A stretch of 64,000 nt of DNA from contig CM055741.1 in the NCBI GenBank assembly GCA_029465975.1, positions 1,383,838 to 1,447,837 on the forward strand, given 5' to 3'. The notes under the pieces were generated by a model. That model was not told where the DNA came from. It worked only from the letters and a program-made list of their open reading frames with translations, and searched no databases. The position numbers were made by a program, and so were the translations under genes. Position 1 is the stretch's first letter. Each line of letters begins with the position of its first letter. Of the stretch, positions 10,124 through 22,190 are shown piece by piece. The stretch comes from Dallia pectoralis (lineage: Eukaryota > Chordata > Actinopteri > Esociformes > Umbridae).

Positions 10124-10724
10124 ATCCCTGTCTGTCTGTTGGTCCCGGTTGGGCTCACCGATTACCTCCTATAACAGACCGAATATACATGAGATTACCG
10201 CGGATACATGTTGGTTAGTAAATTAATAATAATTAAATTATATGAGCTGGGCTTCAGTTAAGACAGATATAAAACAACTCTCTGTCGTGGAAGCTGTATT
10301 AAGCTAATATAATAACTTACATACGATAGATATGTAAACGTAGCCGTTTAATTGCCTGGAATTAACCCAACAGTGCAGTTAGTTCAGCCATTAATTCACC
10401 AAATTGGGGATGCCCCCTGACCTGTGGCTAACACAGTATTATAACACCTATATAATAAGACCAAGCCGAACTAAAGTTAGATAACGCTAGTACAGGACGT
10501 AGCTGTTAGCTAGTTGCAGTTAGCAAAACGTTACTTTTATTGTTTTTAGGTTATAAAAGTCCTCAAATTTGAACTACATGTAAACTAATAAAACTTTTTT
10601 TTTAAAAATACTTAGTGAAACCCGTTAATTTTTTATTGTGACACGGCACAATATTTGAAAATAACGAACTAAAAGATATAGACAAATGTTATTCTTTGGT
10701 GTTTTGTAGACGGTTGGCACTCCA
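10124..10724. other. GPANK1 upstream region
   Basis: Contains the presumed GPANK1 promoter and 5' UTR on the minus strand. AT-rich, with no obvious TATA box. Nothing else recognised. Confidence 0.5.
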
Positions 10725-12377
10725 GGTTAATGGTGCATAGCGCCCCCCAGTGTGCTGGAGTGTGGACCAGAGAACGGGTTAATGGTGCATAGCGCCCCCC
10801 AGTGTGCTGGAGTGTGGACCAGAGAACGGGTTAATGGTGCATAGCGCCCCCCAGTGTGCTGGAGTGTGGACCAGAGAACGGGTTAATGGTGCATAGCGCC
10901 CCCAGTGTGCTGGAGTGTGGACCAGAGAACGGGTTAATGGTGCATAGCGCCCCCAGTGTGCTGGAGTGTGGACCAGAGAACGGGTTAATGGTGCATAGCG
11001 CCCCCAGTGTGCTGGAGTGTGGACCAGAGAACGGGTTAATGGTGCATAGCGCCCCCCAGTGTGCTGGAGTGTGGACCAGAGAACGGGTTAATGGTGCATA
11101 GCGCCCCCCAGTGTGCTGGAGTGTGGACCAGAGAACGGGTTAATGGTGCATAGCGCCCCCAGTGTGCTGGAGTGTGGACCAGAGAACGGGTTAATGGTGC
11201 ATAGCGCCCCCCAGTGTGCTGGAGTGTGGACCAGAGAACGGGTTAATGGTGCATAGCGCCCCCAGTGTGCTGGAGTGTGGACCAGAGAACGGGTTAATGG
11301 TGCATAGCGCCCCCAGTGTGCTGGAGTGTGGACCAGAGAACGGGTTAATGGTGCATAGCGCCCCCAGTGTGCTGGAGTGTGGACCAGAGAACGGGTTAAT
11401 GGTGCATAGCGCCCCAGTGTGCTGGAGTGTGGACCAGAGAACGGGTTAATGGTGCATAGCGCCCCCAGTGTGCTGGAGTGTGGACCAGAGAACGGGTTAA
11501 TGGTGCATAGCGCCCCCCAGTGTGCTGGAGTGTGGACCAGAGAACGGGTTAATGGTGCATAGCGCCCCCCAGTGTGTTGGAGTGTGGACCAGAGAACGGG
11601 TTAATGGTGCATAGCGCCCCCCAGTGTGCTGGAGTGTGGACCAGAGAACGGGTTAATGGTGCATAGCGCCCCCCAGTGTGTTGGAGTGTGGACCAGAGAA
11701 CGGGTTAATGGTGCATAGCGCCCCCCAGTGTGTTGGAGTGTGGACCAGAGAACGGGTTAATGGTGCATAGCGCCCCCAGTGTGCTGGAGTGTGGACCAGA
11801 GAACGGGTTAATGGTGCATAGCGCCCCCCAGTGTGCTGGAGTGTGGACCAGAGAACGGGTTAATGGTGCATAGCGCCCCCCAGTGTGTTGGAGTGTGGAC
11901 CAGAGAACGGGTTAATGGTGCATAGCGCCCCCAGTGTGTTGGAGTGTGGACCAGAGAACGGGTTAATGGTGCATAGCGCCCCCCAGTGTGCTGGAGTGTG
12001 GACCAAAGAACGGGTTAATGGTGCATAGCGCCCCCCAGTGTGTTGGAGTGTGGACCAGAGAACGGGTTAATGGTGCATAGCGCCCCCCAGTGTGCTGGAG
12101 TGTGGACCAGAGAACGGGTTAATGGTGCATAGCGCCCCCCAGTGTGCTGGAGTGTGGACTAGAGAACGGGTTAATGGTGCATAGCGCCCCCAGTGTGTTG
12201 GAGTGTGGACTAGAGAACGGGTTAATGGTGCATAGCGCCCCCAGTGTGCTGGAGTGTGGACCAGAGAACGGGTTAATGGTGCATAGCGCCCCCCAGTGTG
12301 CTGGAGTGTGGACTAGAGAACGGGTTAATGGTGCATAGCGCCCCCCAGTGTGTTGGAGTGTGGACCAGAGAACGGGT
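10725..12377. repeat. 51/52-bp minisatellite, array G
   Basis: About 32 units starting GGTTAATGGTGCATAGCGCC, followed by a C run of 4-6 bases, then AGTGTGCTGGAGTGTGGACC and AGAGAACG. Length differences come mostly from the C run. On the minus strand each unit contains ACTGGGGGGCGCTATGC, resembling the 3' half of a CTCF site. Open frames such as LECGPENGLMVHSAP are artefacts of the repeat. Confidence 0.97.
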
Positions 12378-13254
12378 AAAAAATAAAAAATCTGACTTGT
12401 GTTTTTTTTTTAAATATAAAAACTCCCAGAAATGACAGTAATAAATATACCAAATATTTAAAGAAATATAGAATTAAATATAGTGCAAGGTTGTTCAGAT
12501 CAAATTGAACATAAACTAAATAAACTACTTTTTAAATTATTATTATTTTTTGTGAAGTAAAAATATTCACAATAGGAAAAGACTACAAATCCCAGCAGCA
12601 AGTGCCCCTAGGTCATCTGTAATCGACCCAATGAGCAACGACAAAAGATTTGACAAATCAATTGACAAACAACGATAGCTAACATGTTAACACGCTAACA
12701 CGCCAAATACGTGGTTCCCGTCTGAACAGTGGAAAAAACGGTGTCAAAACATTTAAATACAAATGACGCCGCGGTTAAATAAGTTAACAGCAAACATTTG
12801 GCAAAAGGACGCATTGCCTGGATTTTATGATGCTGGATATGTTATACCATACATTTTATTGAAATATATTTAAAATCAAAATGTATTAATGAATCAATCC
12901 AATGTATTTCAAAAGCCCAACAAAGTTGTCACAAATTGCTTTTACAAACACCCAGCCTGAATAAATATCAGATAGACTGGCAACACATTTCAAAATAATA
13001 GTTTCTGGCAGTGCTGGTGTTAATATCTCTACTACTACAACAAATCAAGTTGGACATTTAACTGATCCTGATGTAGGACCAGCAACGGTTATACTGAGAA
13101 TGTATGAGTTAAGTTTAAGAAAAGATTGGTAAAAAATAAAATACATATCTTACACTGTTAAACGTGTTTATCTTATAAGAAAAAACAAGACAAAGATACA
13201 AGTTGTTATTCATTAAGTCATCAAACCAATCCCACCCCGAAACAGCGTGTGTTT
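12378..13254. other. intergenic between array G and ZNF1
   Basis: AT-rich sequence. Apart from an old L2 LINE tail at 12895-12975, nothing is recognised. Confidence 0.5.
12895..12975 (-). mobile_element. decayed L2 LINE 3' tail
   Basis: AAAGCCCAACAAAGTTGTCA then CAAATTGCTTTTACAAACAC and CCAGCCTGAA match, with scattered changes, the 3' end of the L2 element at 57600-57660 in the same orientation. No more of the element is visible here. Confidence 0.65.
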
Positions 13255-14265
13255 CTATGTCACATGCTTCTGTATTTCTTCATGTGTGCGTCTCATATGA
13301 TGTTTCAGGTGATCAAACCGGGTAAATCTCTTTTCGCAGTGGGAGCACTCGTAAGGCCTCTCTCCTGTATGTGACATCTCGTGTTTTTTCAGGATACTTA
13401 AGCACATAAAACTCCTTCCGCACACGGGGCAGTGGTAAGACTTCTCAACGGAGTGTGTTCTCTCATGGGCTTTCATGACCTTTGATGAGAAATATTCCTT
13501 TCCACACTGTGAGCATTTATGTGTCTTTTCTCCAGCATGTGTTCTCTCATGTATTTTCAGGTCCCTTGATGACGAGTATTCATTTCCACACTGAAAGCAT
13601 TTATAAAAACTCTCTGTCATGTGTCTTCTCTTGTGCTTCTCTAGATATTTGGAGCATTTAAAATCCTTTCCACAATTAGAGCAGTGAAAAGCCTTATCTA
13701 CTATGTGTGTACTCTCATGTTGGTTTAGATTTCCGGATGTTAAGAACTTCTTATGACACTGAGAGCATTGGTGTGGTTTCTCTCCAGTGTGTGTCCTTTC
13801 ATGTGCTTTCAGTAACCCGACATGTCCGAAACCCTTTCCACACTGTGAGCAGTAACAGGTTGAAAAACATATTCAAAATACAATGTGCTAACAAAAATTA
13901 GTTTAATTTAGTTGTGTCCTTTAAAATCACATAAATAACTGCAGTTTTGTCCTGTTTTTTGTATCGTACTTACTGATGTTCAGGACTCCAGTCTCCTGTT
14001 CATATTTTCCCTGTTGGAATATGACATTTATCTCTCCATCCGGCTCTTCCTCTTTTACATTTAAATCCTCACCCTCTTCTTTTACATCAAAAGCCTCTAC
14101 TTTAACAGTGACAGACACCTCCTCTTTGACTCTTAACGCTTCTTTCTCTTCTTTCACTGTAACAGCCACACCTTGTATTTCTATTTTAACTGTTACAGCC
14201 TCTTCTTCCTTCTCTTCTTTAATGATAGTTTCTTCTTGAGCTTGAGTCGAGTGCAGTGAGCTCAT
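13255..14265 (-). pseudogene. C2H2 zinc-finger gene ZNF1, probably broken
   Basis: Acidic exon 1 is 13974-14265 (MSSLHSTQAQEETIIKEEKE..., repeated VKEE motifs, donor A|GTAAGT, phase 1). The finger frame is open at 13255-13872 and encodes seven C2H2 fingers, from CSQCGKGF to CSHCEKRFTRFDHLKHHMRR, ending EEIQKHVT. Only about 100 bp separate the two, against 190-550 bp in the paralogues. The leader that precedes the fingers elsewhere (EAPDPQS...GEPDPET) is missing. A TGA at 13873-13875 closes the frame upstream, and the only AG between it and the first finger (CTGCTCACAG) is in the wrong phase for exon 1. I infer a deletion of the intron and the 5' end of exon 2. A short non-DNA-binding product, or an unseen exon, is possible. 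Confidence 0.6.
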
Positions 14266-14481
14266 GGTAGCCAATGGTAACAAACATTAGCGACACGATT
14301 AGTGATAATTTAACCAGTCAGACTAACATCAACATACAAACCGAGTAACCGGTAGACTCGACAGCAGTCTCTATCAGACACAGCAGTAAATATGCTTGAA
14401 TTGTAGCAGGCAACCAAATAGTCAGCAGTTGTTGTTGTTTAATTAGCATTACATCCATGTGATTATACGTAATACTGACAG

Positions 14482-14498
14482 CACCGCCATCTGCTGTC
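14482..14498 (-). promoter_or_regulatory. shared promoter box upstream of ZNF1
   Basis: The minus strand reads ACAGCAGATGGCGGTGC, about 220 bp upstream of the ZNF1 start codon. Similar boxes occur at the same distance in five other genes of the cluster. It resembles CTCF (CAGCAGRKGGCG) and YY1 (ATGGCGG) motifs; function is inferred. Confidence 0.45.
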
Positions 14499-15136
14499 TG
14501 GAGGGGGTAATTGTATGTGTATTGGACATTTTCAGACAATTACACAATAAAAATACATCGATTAAAAAGAAAAAAATATATAAAACACCAAATCCAAAAA
14601 ACTTACAGAAACCAGGTTTATGTGCAGAAATATTTTATTATGCATTGAACTAACTCTCCAAAATACATGGTGATATTAGATACACATACCTGTGTACATA
14701 GAAAACCCTGCGTATATAAAAACACATCCTCCACAACCCTGCGTATAAACACTTTAGAACATGAAAACTCAATCACTTTTTCTCAACCAACTGGAGAAAA
14801 CATGAACCACTGTGCTATGTGCCTGACCATCCCATGTAAAGTGTCCTCAGATCAGGCCAAATTTAGCAGTATTTTATCATTTGGTTTTCTTTAGCAACTT
14901 TTTCTTACTTATGACCTAAAAGTGTTCAATAAACCCTAACCCTAAGTCTAAAAGATTTACATAAAAGGGCAATTTAAAGTTTTAGCAGAGAACACTGTCG
15001 CTCACCATATTATAATATTATAATATACCTTTTAATTAATGGAAACAAAATTATGATTAGTTCAGTTACTAATAATTTGCCTTTGTTAAACTGGCTTCCC
15101 TGGAGTGTCCTTCCCCACCAAAATGAGAACCGTGGT
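14499..15136. other. intergenic, 3' flank of ZNF2
   Basis: Between the ZNF1 upstream region and the ZNF2 stop codon. AT-rich; one short telomere-like aaccctaaccctaa at about 14933-14944. No coding signal. Confidence 0.5.
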
Positions 15137-16960
15137 TTATTTATTACAGTGCATTAGCGCATGTTTTTTCAGGCTACCCGAATTGGTAAATGTCTTTTCA
15201 CACTGGGAGCAGTGATAAGGCTTCTCTCCTGTGTGCGTCCTCTCGTGCGTTTTCAGGTACCCAGATGCGGCAAAACCCTTCTCACAGTGAGAGCACTTGT
15301 AAGGTTTCTCTCCTGTGTGCACTCGCTCATGCTTTTTCAGGCACCCCGATTCTGCAAAACCCTTTCCACAGTGAGAGCACTTGTAAGGCTTCTCTCCTGT
15401 GTGTGTCCTTTCATGTCTTTTCAACTGCCCTGCCTGGGAAAAACTTTTTACGCAGTGTGTGCAATGATAGGGTTTCTCTCCTGTGTGTATTATTTCATGT
15501 TTTTTAAGGGTCCCTAAACTGACAAATCTCTTTCCACATTGAGAGCAGTGGTAGCACTTTTCTCCAGTGTGTAGTCGCTCATGAACTTTCATGGTCTGTA
15601 AACAGTGAAAGCCTTTTCCACACAGAAAGCAGCAAAAAGGCTTTTCTCCTGTGTGTAGACGCTCGTGAACTTTCAGGGTCTGTAAACAGCTAAAACCTTT
15701 TCCACACTGGGCGCAGTGAAAAGGCTTTTCTCCTGTGTGTATCCTCTCATGTGATTTCAGGTTCCTTAAGCACATGAAATCCTTTCCACACAGAGAGCAA
15801 TGGAACGGTTTTCTCCCTGTGTGTATCCTCTCATGCCTTTTTAGGGACCCTAACTCTTTAAAGCTCTTACCACACTGGGAGCATTCAAAGGGCTTCTCTT
15901 CTAGATGTGTGGACTGATGTCTCTTCAGGTGTGCTGATTGGGTAAAATTCTTTCCACACTGCGAACATTCAAAAGGTTTCTCATCTGTGTGTGTTCTCTC
16001 ATGAATTTTCAGATGTGATGACAGAAGAAATCTCTTCCCGCACTGAGAGCATTGGTGAGGCTTTTCTCCAGAATGTCGTTTCTCATGACCTTTCAAACGC
16101 GATGAATTAATAAACCTCTTTCCACAATGGGAGCAGGGAAAAGGCTTTTCTCCAGTGTGTATACTTTCATGTAATTTCAGATTCCTTGAACAGGTAAAAT
16201 CATTTCCGCACTGGGAGCAATGGAACAGTTTTTTGGCTGTATGTATTCCCTCATGTCTTCTTAAAATCTCTGTAAATCCCTTTCCACACTTGGAGCATTC
16301 AAAAAGCTTTTCTCCAGTGTGTGTCTTCTCATGATTTTTCAGCTGTAATAACAACACAAACCTCTTTCCACACCCTGAACATTGCTTACGCTTCTCTCTC
16401 GAGTGTAGTTTCTCATGCGACGTCTCTGTGTCTGGTTCCCCTAAAGGACTCTTCCAACAGTCGGATTGAGAGTCTGGTGCTTCTCCTGCTGAGAGATACA
16501 CAGAGTATTTGATAATATATTCATCAGTTTGACCCTACAGACAAGCACGCAGGTTGTATGCTACAGTGACTAACATGGTATTATTTACATGTTCCCACCA
16601 GGGTTTTATCATTGTTTTATGAGGCACAATGAATACCCTAGAGTTCAACAACACCATTTCAAAATAATACTACTCACTAGAGGTTACTCGATCTCTAATT
16701 TCCTCATTTTCCTTCTTTAATGTCTCTCTTTCCTCTCCCTCCTTCAGTCCACGCGGGATACCTTTCTCTTCCGTCTCCTCGTTCACTTCAGACGCGTCTT
16801 CCTCAACTTTCACTGTGACATTTTCTTTTGTCTCCTGTTTTACTGTGAACAATTCTTCCTTCTCGTCTTTCACGATAATGTTCAGCCACCGACCCGGGTT
16901 GTCCGTCCAGCAGACCTCCTCTCCTTCAGCAGGTGGTGAATAATAGTTAACCGAGCTCAT
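15137..16960 (-). CDS. C2H2 zinc-finger protein ZNF2 (15 fingers)
   Basis: Likely nuclear DNA-binding regulator. Exon 1 is 16678-16960 (MSSVNYYSPPAEGEEVCWTD..., acidic, VKVEE-type motifs); exon 2 is 15137-16485. The donor is CTA|GTGAGT and the acceptor CTCAGCAG|GA, phase 1, with a 192-bp intron; the product is about 543 residues. After the leader EAPDSQSDCWKSPLGEPDTE come 15 C2H2 units joined by TGEKP-type linkers. Finger 2 (CSKCGKGFTEILRRHEGIH) has only 10 residues between the second Cys and first His instead of 12, so its recognition helix is shortened. The last finger ends SLKKHALMHCNK. Exon 1 resembles the VKEE-rich N-terminus of salmonid/pike zinc-finger proteins; no KRAB, SCAN or BTB domain is visible. 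The most intact gene of the cluster. Confidence 0.88.
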
Positions 16961-17183
16961 GTCCGGGGGTGTTAGCCAGCTAGCTAGCTAGTATAAGACA
17001 CGTCCTTCAACAATATTAATCAGTTAGTTTGCTGAATAAAAGGTAAATATTACATTCAGTTAGGTAGATACGACCGGTGTGTTTAATACACATTATAACA
17101 AGCTAGCGGTGGAAGACCGCAGACGTCACCGTTCTTCTTCTCTGGATTTTATACGACTTAATGAAACCAGTTTAGTGTTGATT

Positions 17184-17200
17184 TATCGCCACCTACTGGA
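17184..17200 (-). promoter_or_regulatory. shared promoter box upstream of ZNF2
   Basis: The minus strand reads TCCAGTAGGTGGCGATA, about 230 bp upstream of the ZNF2 start codon. It is close to a CTCF core and to the boxes of ZNF3-5. Confidence 0.5.
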
Positions 17201-17911
17201 GCGGGGTATAGACCAGCAACAGGGGAGGAATAAAACCTGTTCAAATCTCACTGACATGTATGTTTAAGTTGTTATTTACAAACTGAAAAATAATATAATG
17301 ATGTATCACCTCTGATGACGACGAGCAAAGTATTCTGAAATACAATGATATAATGCAATTCCCCAATAAAAACACATTTAAGTAATCTAGCAGACTTTTC
17401 AAAAGTAATTTACAGTAGTGAGTGCATTTCATTTTGGGTAAGGCTGTATAAAATACACACCGATAATGTGCTTTATTTTATTATCAAATTATTAACTATG
17501 ACTGCTCAAAGATGGTATTTTATTTCAAACAAAAAGTATATCTTTTCTCAAGAACAAAGGCTTTCAAAATACAGATCCCACGTCAATATGTGATGTACAC
17601 CTAACAACTTTAATGAACAGTCTTTAGAGCTGCAATGTGTACCACCTTGGCTTCCTGTTTTGCTGATGTATAATGAATTACAATACAAAAAGGCACCACC
17701 ATGGCAACAGCATATAACTGACAAATGTCGACACAAATGGACATTTCCCATAAAAGAAATCAGGCAATTGGGCCAAAAATAGTTATATATAGAATTATAC
17801 CACTTACCACCATGAGGGCAAAGAAGTTCCAAACAAGTGGAAGTTGTCAACTTGCCTATAAAAAGAAACAAGTAGATTTTATATGGTGGGTGTTGTATGG
17901 GGCATTGATTT
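17201..17911. other. intergenic between ZNF2 and a LINE fragment
   Basis: No gene recognised. A 147-codon minus-strand frame at 17548-17991 has no recognisable domain and overlaps the LINE fragment in another frame. Confidence 0.45.
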
Positions 17912-18480
17912 CTAAACGTATAACACTGTGGTAAACCACATCTGGTTTTTTTCAGGAGAGTTTGAGGCAGTTCTATAAATGACATCACCAAAGTGGAACA
18001 TTGGTATAATAGTAATCTTCACCAGGGCAAGTTTGGCAGAATGAGTGATGGAGGCCCTGTTACGAAAAAGGAAACTGATTGTGGACTTTTTGAGTTTGTT
18101 TATGTGCGGCTGGAAAGAGAGAGAGCTGTCTAACAAGACACCTAGGTATTTGTATGCATCAACGTATTTTAGTTCAGACCCATCTAGCATGGTGATGCTA
18201 GTTACATGGGCAGGTGTGGGCAGTGATCGGTTGAAAAGCATGCACTTAGGTTTACCAGAGTTTTGTAATAACTGTAGGTTTCGGAAGGAATGCTGAATGG
18301 CAATAAAACTTTAATTTGAGAGCACAGTATCTAACGAAGGGCCTGAAATATACAGGATGGTATCATCTGCATAGATGAATCTGAGAGTATCCAACAGTAA
18401 GAGCCACATCGTAAATGTAGAGAAAATATAGTTGGCCCGAGAATTGAACCCTGTGGCACCCCCATTCATTCAAAGTAGAA
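17912..18480 (-). mobile_element. LINE reverse-transcriptase fragment
   Basis: Three pieces of one reverse transcriptase can be read on the minus strand. GVPQGSILGPTIFSL is near 18435-18475, IYADDTILYISG (catalytic YADD box) near 18345-18380, and YKYLGVLLDSSLSFQPHINK with the following palm/thumb segment at 17912-18200. They are in different frames, so the copy is dead. The GVPQGS...YADDT style fits the CR1/L2/Rex group. Confidence 0.75.
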
Positions 18481-19176
18481 TTAATAGTCTGTGGTAGGTG
18501 CATTAAGAATTCTAGTACCTCAGCTGGAGAGGATCATTAAGCATCTGACTGCAGATTGAACCAGCAAGCCACAGCGCTCTATAGATCTGGATTAGCTCCA
18601 GAGATTAGAGCTACATTGAAATGACGGTCAACTGAGACAGAGAAACAGGCTGCCGATAGCACAACTGATCTTGGACGTCTTTCACATATATGGACATTAC
18701 CACAGTTTTCAGGTCAGATGGCCTGGGTAATCAGGTTAGTGAGTTCAGTGAGCACACCTACCCGGGCAGGTGTACAACGTACGTGCACAATGTAACAACA
18801 TTTTAAAAAGCCAAGTAATTTCCTGAATGACGACTCGGCACCAGAATTACAATGGATTTCTTGTATTTCAACAGAAATGTCTTAAATATGGGTTATTTAC
18901 CAGACAACCTTTTCTAGTATTTTATTGTGTTGTCGTTACCTTTATGCAAGTGAAGGCTGCACTGTTTATGATGGCGGGGCAACAGGTCAATCTGAACTAT
19001 ATAATATGCTGAGGTTTCTGTTTGGATTTAAGGAACACTCCCTCTAATTTCAGGTGTCCTTCAATCGTAGTAGAACCCAAGTGTTCCTAGCTACTGTCGA
19101 TGTTGCTCTTTGGGTTTCAGGCGGGGTAAATGTGGTAACAACTGCTGATGTAAAATTTGAATAAATGATCAGTTAC
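18481..19176. other. intergenic, nothing recognised
   Basis: 3' of ZNF3; may include more decayed LINE sequence next to the fragment at 17912-18480. No supported gene. Confidence 0.4.
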
Positions 19177-19212
19177 TTTCATGTGGCTTTGCACATGCGT
19201 TTTGAGGTCAAA
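19177..19212 (-). pseudogene. fossil zinc-finger helix downstream of ZNF3
   Basis: The minus strand reads FDLKTHVQSHMK, the helix half of a C2H2 finger with both His, about 100 bp beyond the ZNF3 stop. Homologous relics (GNLKTHVQT) lie 3' of ZNF4, ZNF5 and ZNF6, so the ancestral gene had at least one more finger than any present copy. Confidence 0.6.
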
Positions 19213-19304
19213 CTAATTCCCAATAAGAACATGGGTTTATTTCTGATTATGCATTTGCGTGTGTCTCTTCTTGGTACATGGTGTTCTTTTCAAACTGGGA
19301 GCAT

Positions 19305-21370
19305 TTAAAGGGTTTTTCCCCTGTGTGTCTTCTCATGTGTCTTAAGGTACCCAGAAGCAGCAAAACTCTTTCCACATTGAGGGCAGTTGTAAGGCTTTTC
19401 TCCTGTGTGAACTCGCTCATGAGCTTTCATGGTCTGTAAACAGCTTAAGCCTTTTCCACACACTGAACAGTGAAAAGGCTTTTCCCCTGTGTGAATTCTT
19501 TCATGGGATTTCAGGTTCCTTAAACAGGTAAAATAATTTCCACACTGGGAGCAATGGTAAGGCTTTTCTCCTGTGTGTATCCTCTCATGTCTTTTCAGGC
19601 ACCCCAATTCTTTAAAACTCTTCCCACACTGGGAGCAATCAAATGGCTTTTCTTCTAGATGTGTGGATTGATGAATTTTCAAGTGCACAGACTGGGTAAA
19701 TCTTTTCCCACACTGGGTACATTCAAAGGGTTTCTCTCCTAAGTGAGTCGTCTGGTGTCTTTTCAGGTGTGATGACTGGGTAAATCTTTTCCCACACTGG
19801 GAGCATTGAAACGGCTTCTCACCTGTGTGTGTCTTCTCATGCTTGTTCAGTTGTGATGACAGCACAAACCTCTTTCCACACTCAGAACATTTGTGAGGCT
19901 TCTCTCCTGTGTGTTGTTTTTCATGATTTTTCAGACGTGAATAAAAAATAAACCTCTTTCCACAGTAGGAACAAGGAAATGGCTTTTCTCCCGTATGTAT
20001 ACTCTCATGTGATTTAAGCTTCCTTAAACAGGTAAAATCATTTCCACACTGGGAGCAATGGAACGTGTTTTTTCCTGTATGTATTCTCTCATGTCTTCTC
20101 TGGGACCCCAACTCCTTAAATCTCTTTCCACACTGGGAACACTTGAAAGGCTTCTCACCTATATGTGATGTCTGATGTCTTTTAAGGTACAATGACTGAG
20201 TGAATCTCTTTCCACACAGGGCACATTCATAGGGTTTCTCATCTGTGTGTGTCTTTTCATGCTTTTTCAGTTGCGATGAAAGAACAAATCTCTTTCCACA
20301 CTGGGAACATTCAAATGGCTTCTCTCCTGTGTGTGTCTTCTCGTGCCTCTTTAAATTTGATGGCAGCACAAATCTCTTTCCACACTGGGTACATTGATGA
20401 GGCTTATCTACAGTGTGTAATTTCTCATGGTCTTTCAGATGTGATAAATTGATAAACTGCTTTCCACACTGGAAGCATTGGTGTTGTCCTGCTAGTCTGG
20501 ACGTCTCTGGGTCTGGTTCCCCTGAAGGACTCTTCCCACATTGGGATTGAGGGTCTGGTGCTTCTCCTGCCAAAGACACACAGAGTATTTAATGATATAT
20601 TAAACAAAGACATGCATTAAACCTGCACATGATGAAACTGTCATCCAATGAGGTTTATTCCACACTAAACTTTGCAAAAATTTACTAAACATTATTTGAA
20701 GTATTGTAAATGTAACACACTGCAAACTTATTTACTTTTTTGTCAAATAAAAACAGCTGTGAAGACAAAAACAACAACAAAAACCAAATTTTTCCAAAAA
20801 AGGACAGTAATTCACATTTTAAAACCAGCATTTTGATGTTCATTTTAAATGATTTTTAAATAATGTTTATTAAATTTTTGACAATAATGTATTGTTTTTA
20901 TCTAAACACAACTTATTGTTTGATATTTTTATCAGTCTGTTTTTAAGTATTAATGTCAATTGGCTAAATATTCTTCCATTTTACTACGTTGTTATTCAAA
21001 CTTTATTAATGTTGCTTTTTTCACTCTATTTTAAGAGTGCTCACATATTACATTACATTGAAACCACACATCTGTTTAACACTGTACCCAGTAGTTTCTC
21101 GTTTTTAAAATAGTACTCACTGGTATCACTCAGAATTATAACCACTTTCTGGTCTCCCTCTTCTTTTAATGTCAAATTAGTCTCTCCTGTTTTCACGACT
21201 GCTTTCTCCTCTCCCTCATCCTTCTCTTCTTTCACTTGAATCGCTCCTTCCTCTGCTTTTACTGTGACCTCCTCCTCCTCCTCTTCTTTCACCACAATGT
21301 TCAACCACAGGCCCTGTTTATTCGAGCAGACCTCCTCTTCATCAGGAGGATGGTAGCTTGTTGAGTTCAT
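19305..21370 (-). CDS. C2H2 zinc-finger protein ZNF3 (14 fingers, truncated C-terminus)
   Basis: Exon 1 is 21121-21370 (MNSTSYHPPDEEEVCSNKQG..., run of Glu, VKAEE/VKEEK motifs) and exon 2 is 19305-20566. The donor is ACCA|GTGAGT, the acceptor TTTGGCAG|GA, phase 1; the intron is 554 bp and the product about 503 residues. The leader EAPDPQSQCGKSPSGEPDPE precedes 14 fingers, CFQCGKQF to CPQCGKSFAASGYLKTHEKT. The frame ends HRGKTL because the linker codons ACACAC(AC)AGGG lack one CA near 19322-19328. In the other frame a fifteenth finger remnant follows, and its second Cys is Phe (CSQFEKN). Exon 1 appears identical to that of ZNF4, although the fingers differ strongly. Probably a DNA-binding protein; target unknown. 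Confidence 0.85.
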
Positions 21371-21632
21371 GTCCGGGGATGCTAGTTAGCATAAGATATA
21401 CACCTATATATATATATCTGACCGAACCGGTTAGCTGAATAAAATGCAGATAGGATAATAAATGTGTAGATAAACTAGCTGTGTTTAGGACACAGAGACT
21501 AATCTACACAAACAACACCTGAAAAGCACCACGGTATCAGCTACCTTTGGCAACAAACCTTGGATCAACCGCACAAAAGAAATCAGCTTCCTTTTATTTG
21601 GGATTTTACATGTCGCACCTAAAGTGGATACA

Positions 21633-21650
21633 TATCGCCACCTGCTGGAC
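21633..21650 (-). promoter_or_regulatory. shared promoter box upstream of ZNF3
   Basis: The minus strand reads GTCCAGCAGGTGGCGATA, about 265 bp upstream of the start codon. Strong resemblance to a CTCF core; conserved in ZNF4 and ZNF5. Confidence 0.5.
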
Positions 21651-22190
21651 AGGAGTGGAATAGCTAGAAGGAAAGTTGACCTACAGCTTGAATAAGCATT
21701 TAATGAGAATTATTAATATATGACATCTGCTTTGATAAAGACGAACAAAAACTGTAAATAAACAAACGAGCTACATTTGGTATTTTAAATATGGTTAAAC
21801 ACTAATTAGGTTGCTCAGATGAAATATTATTTTAATCACATCTTTGTACACGAGTCAGTGCCTTCAATTGCAAGTTCACAAGAATGTGGACAGAAACCCA
21901 TAAATAACATATACATGCAACAAAATTAACAAGATAAACGCAATGAACAATTAAACAATGGCAAAAGAAGATAATGCATTTATTTTAATATTTTTGCTCT
22001 AAAATCTAGGCCTCATAGTTTACACACAAGATGATTGTTATTACATCAAAAACACAAATCTGAACCCCAAATCAGTAAGTCTTCATCTCCTCTTTAAACT
22101 ACCTGAATGTTCTCAGATTTAACCAAATTACTTGAACATCACACACCAAGTTAACTGGCGGCATGTGTTTATTTGTAGTATTTCACATTA
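21651..22190. other. intergenic, unit shared with 26511-27000
   Basis: Part of the segmental duplication that carries the zinc-finger genes: AATGAGAATTATTA...GACGAACAAAAACTGTAAAT recurs near 26520-26580. No coding signal. Confidence 0.6.

Noticed and set aside
10725..12377. Regular spaced repeats that look CRISPR-like
   Set aside because: There are no unique spacers; whole units are repeated head to tail. A vertebrate genome also has no CRISPR arrays. The same holds for all arrays in the window.
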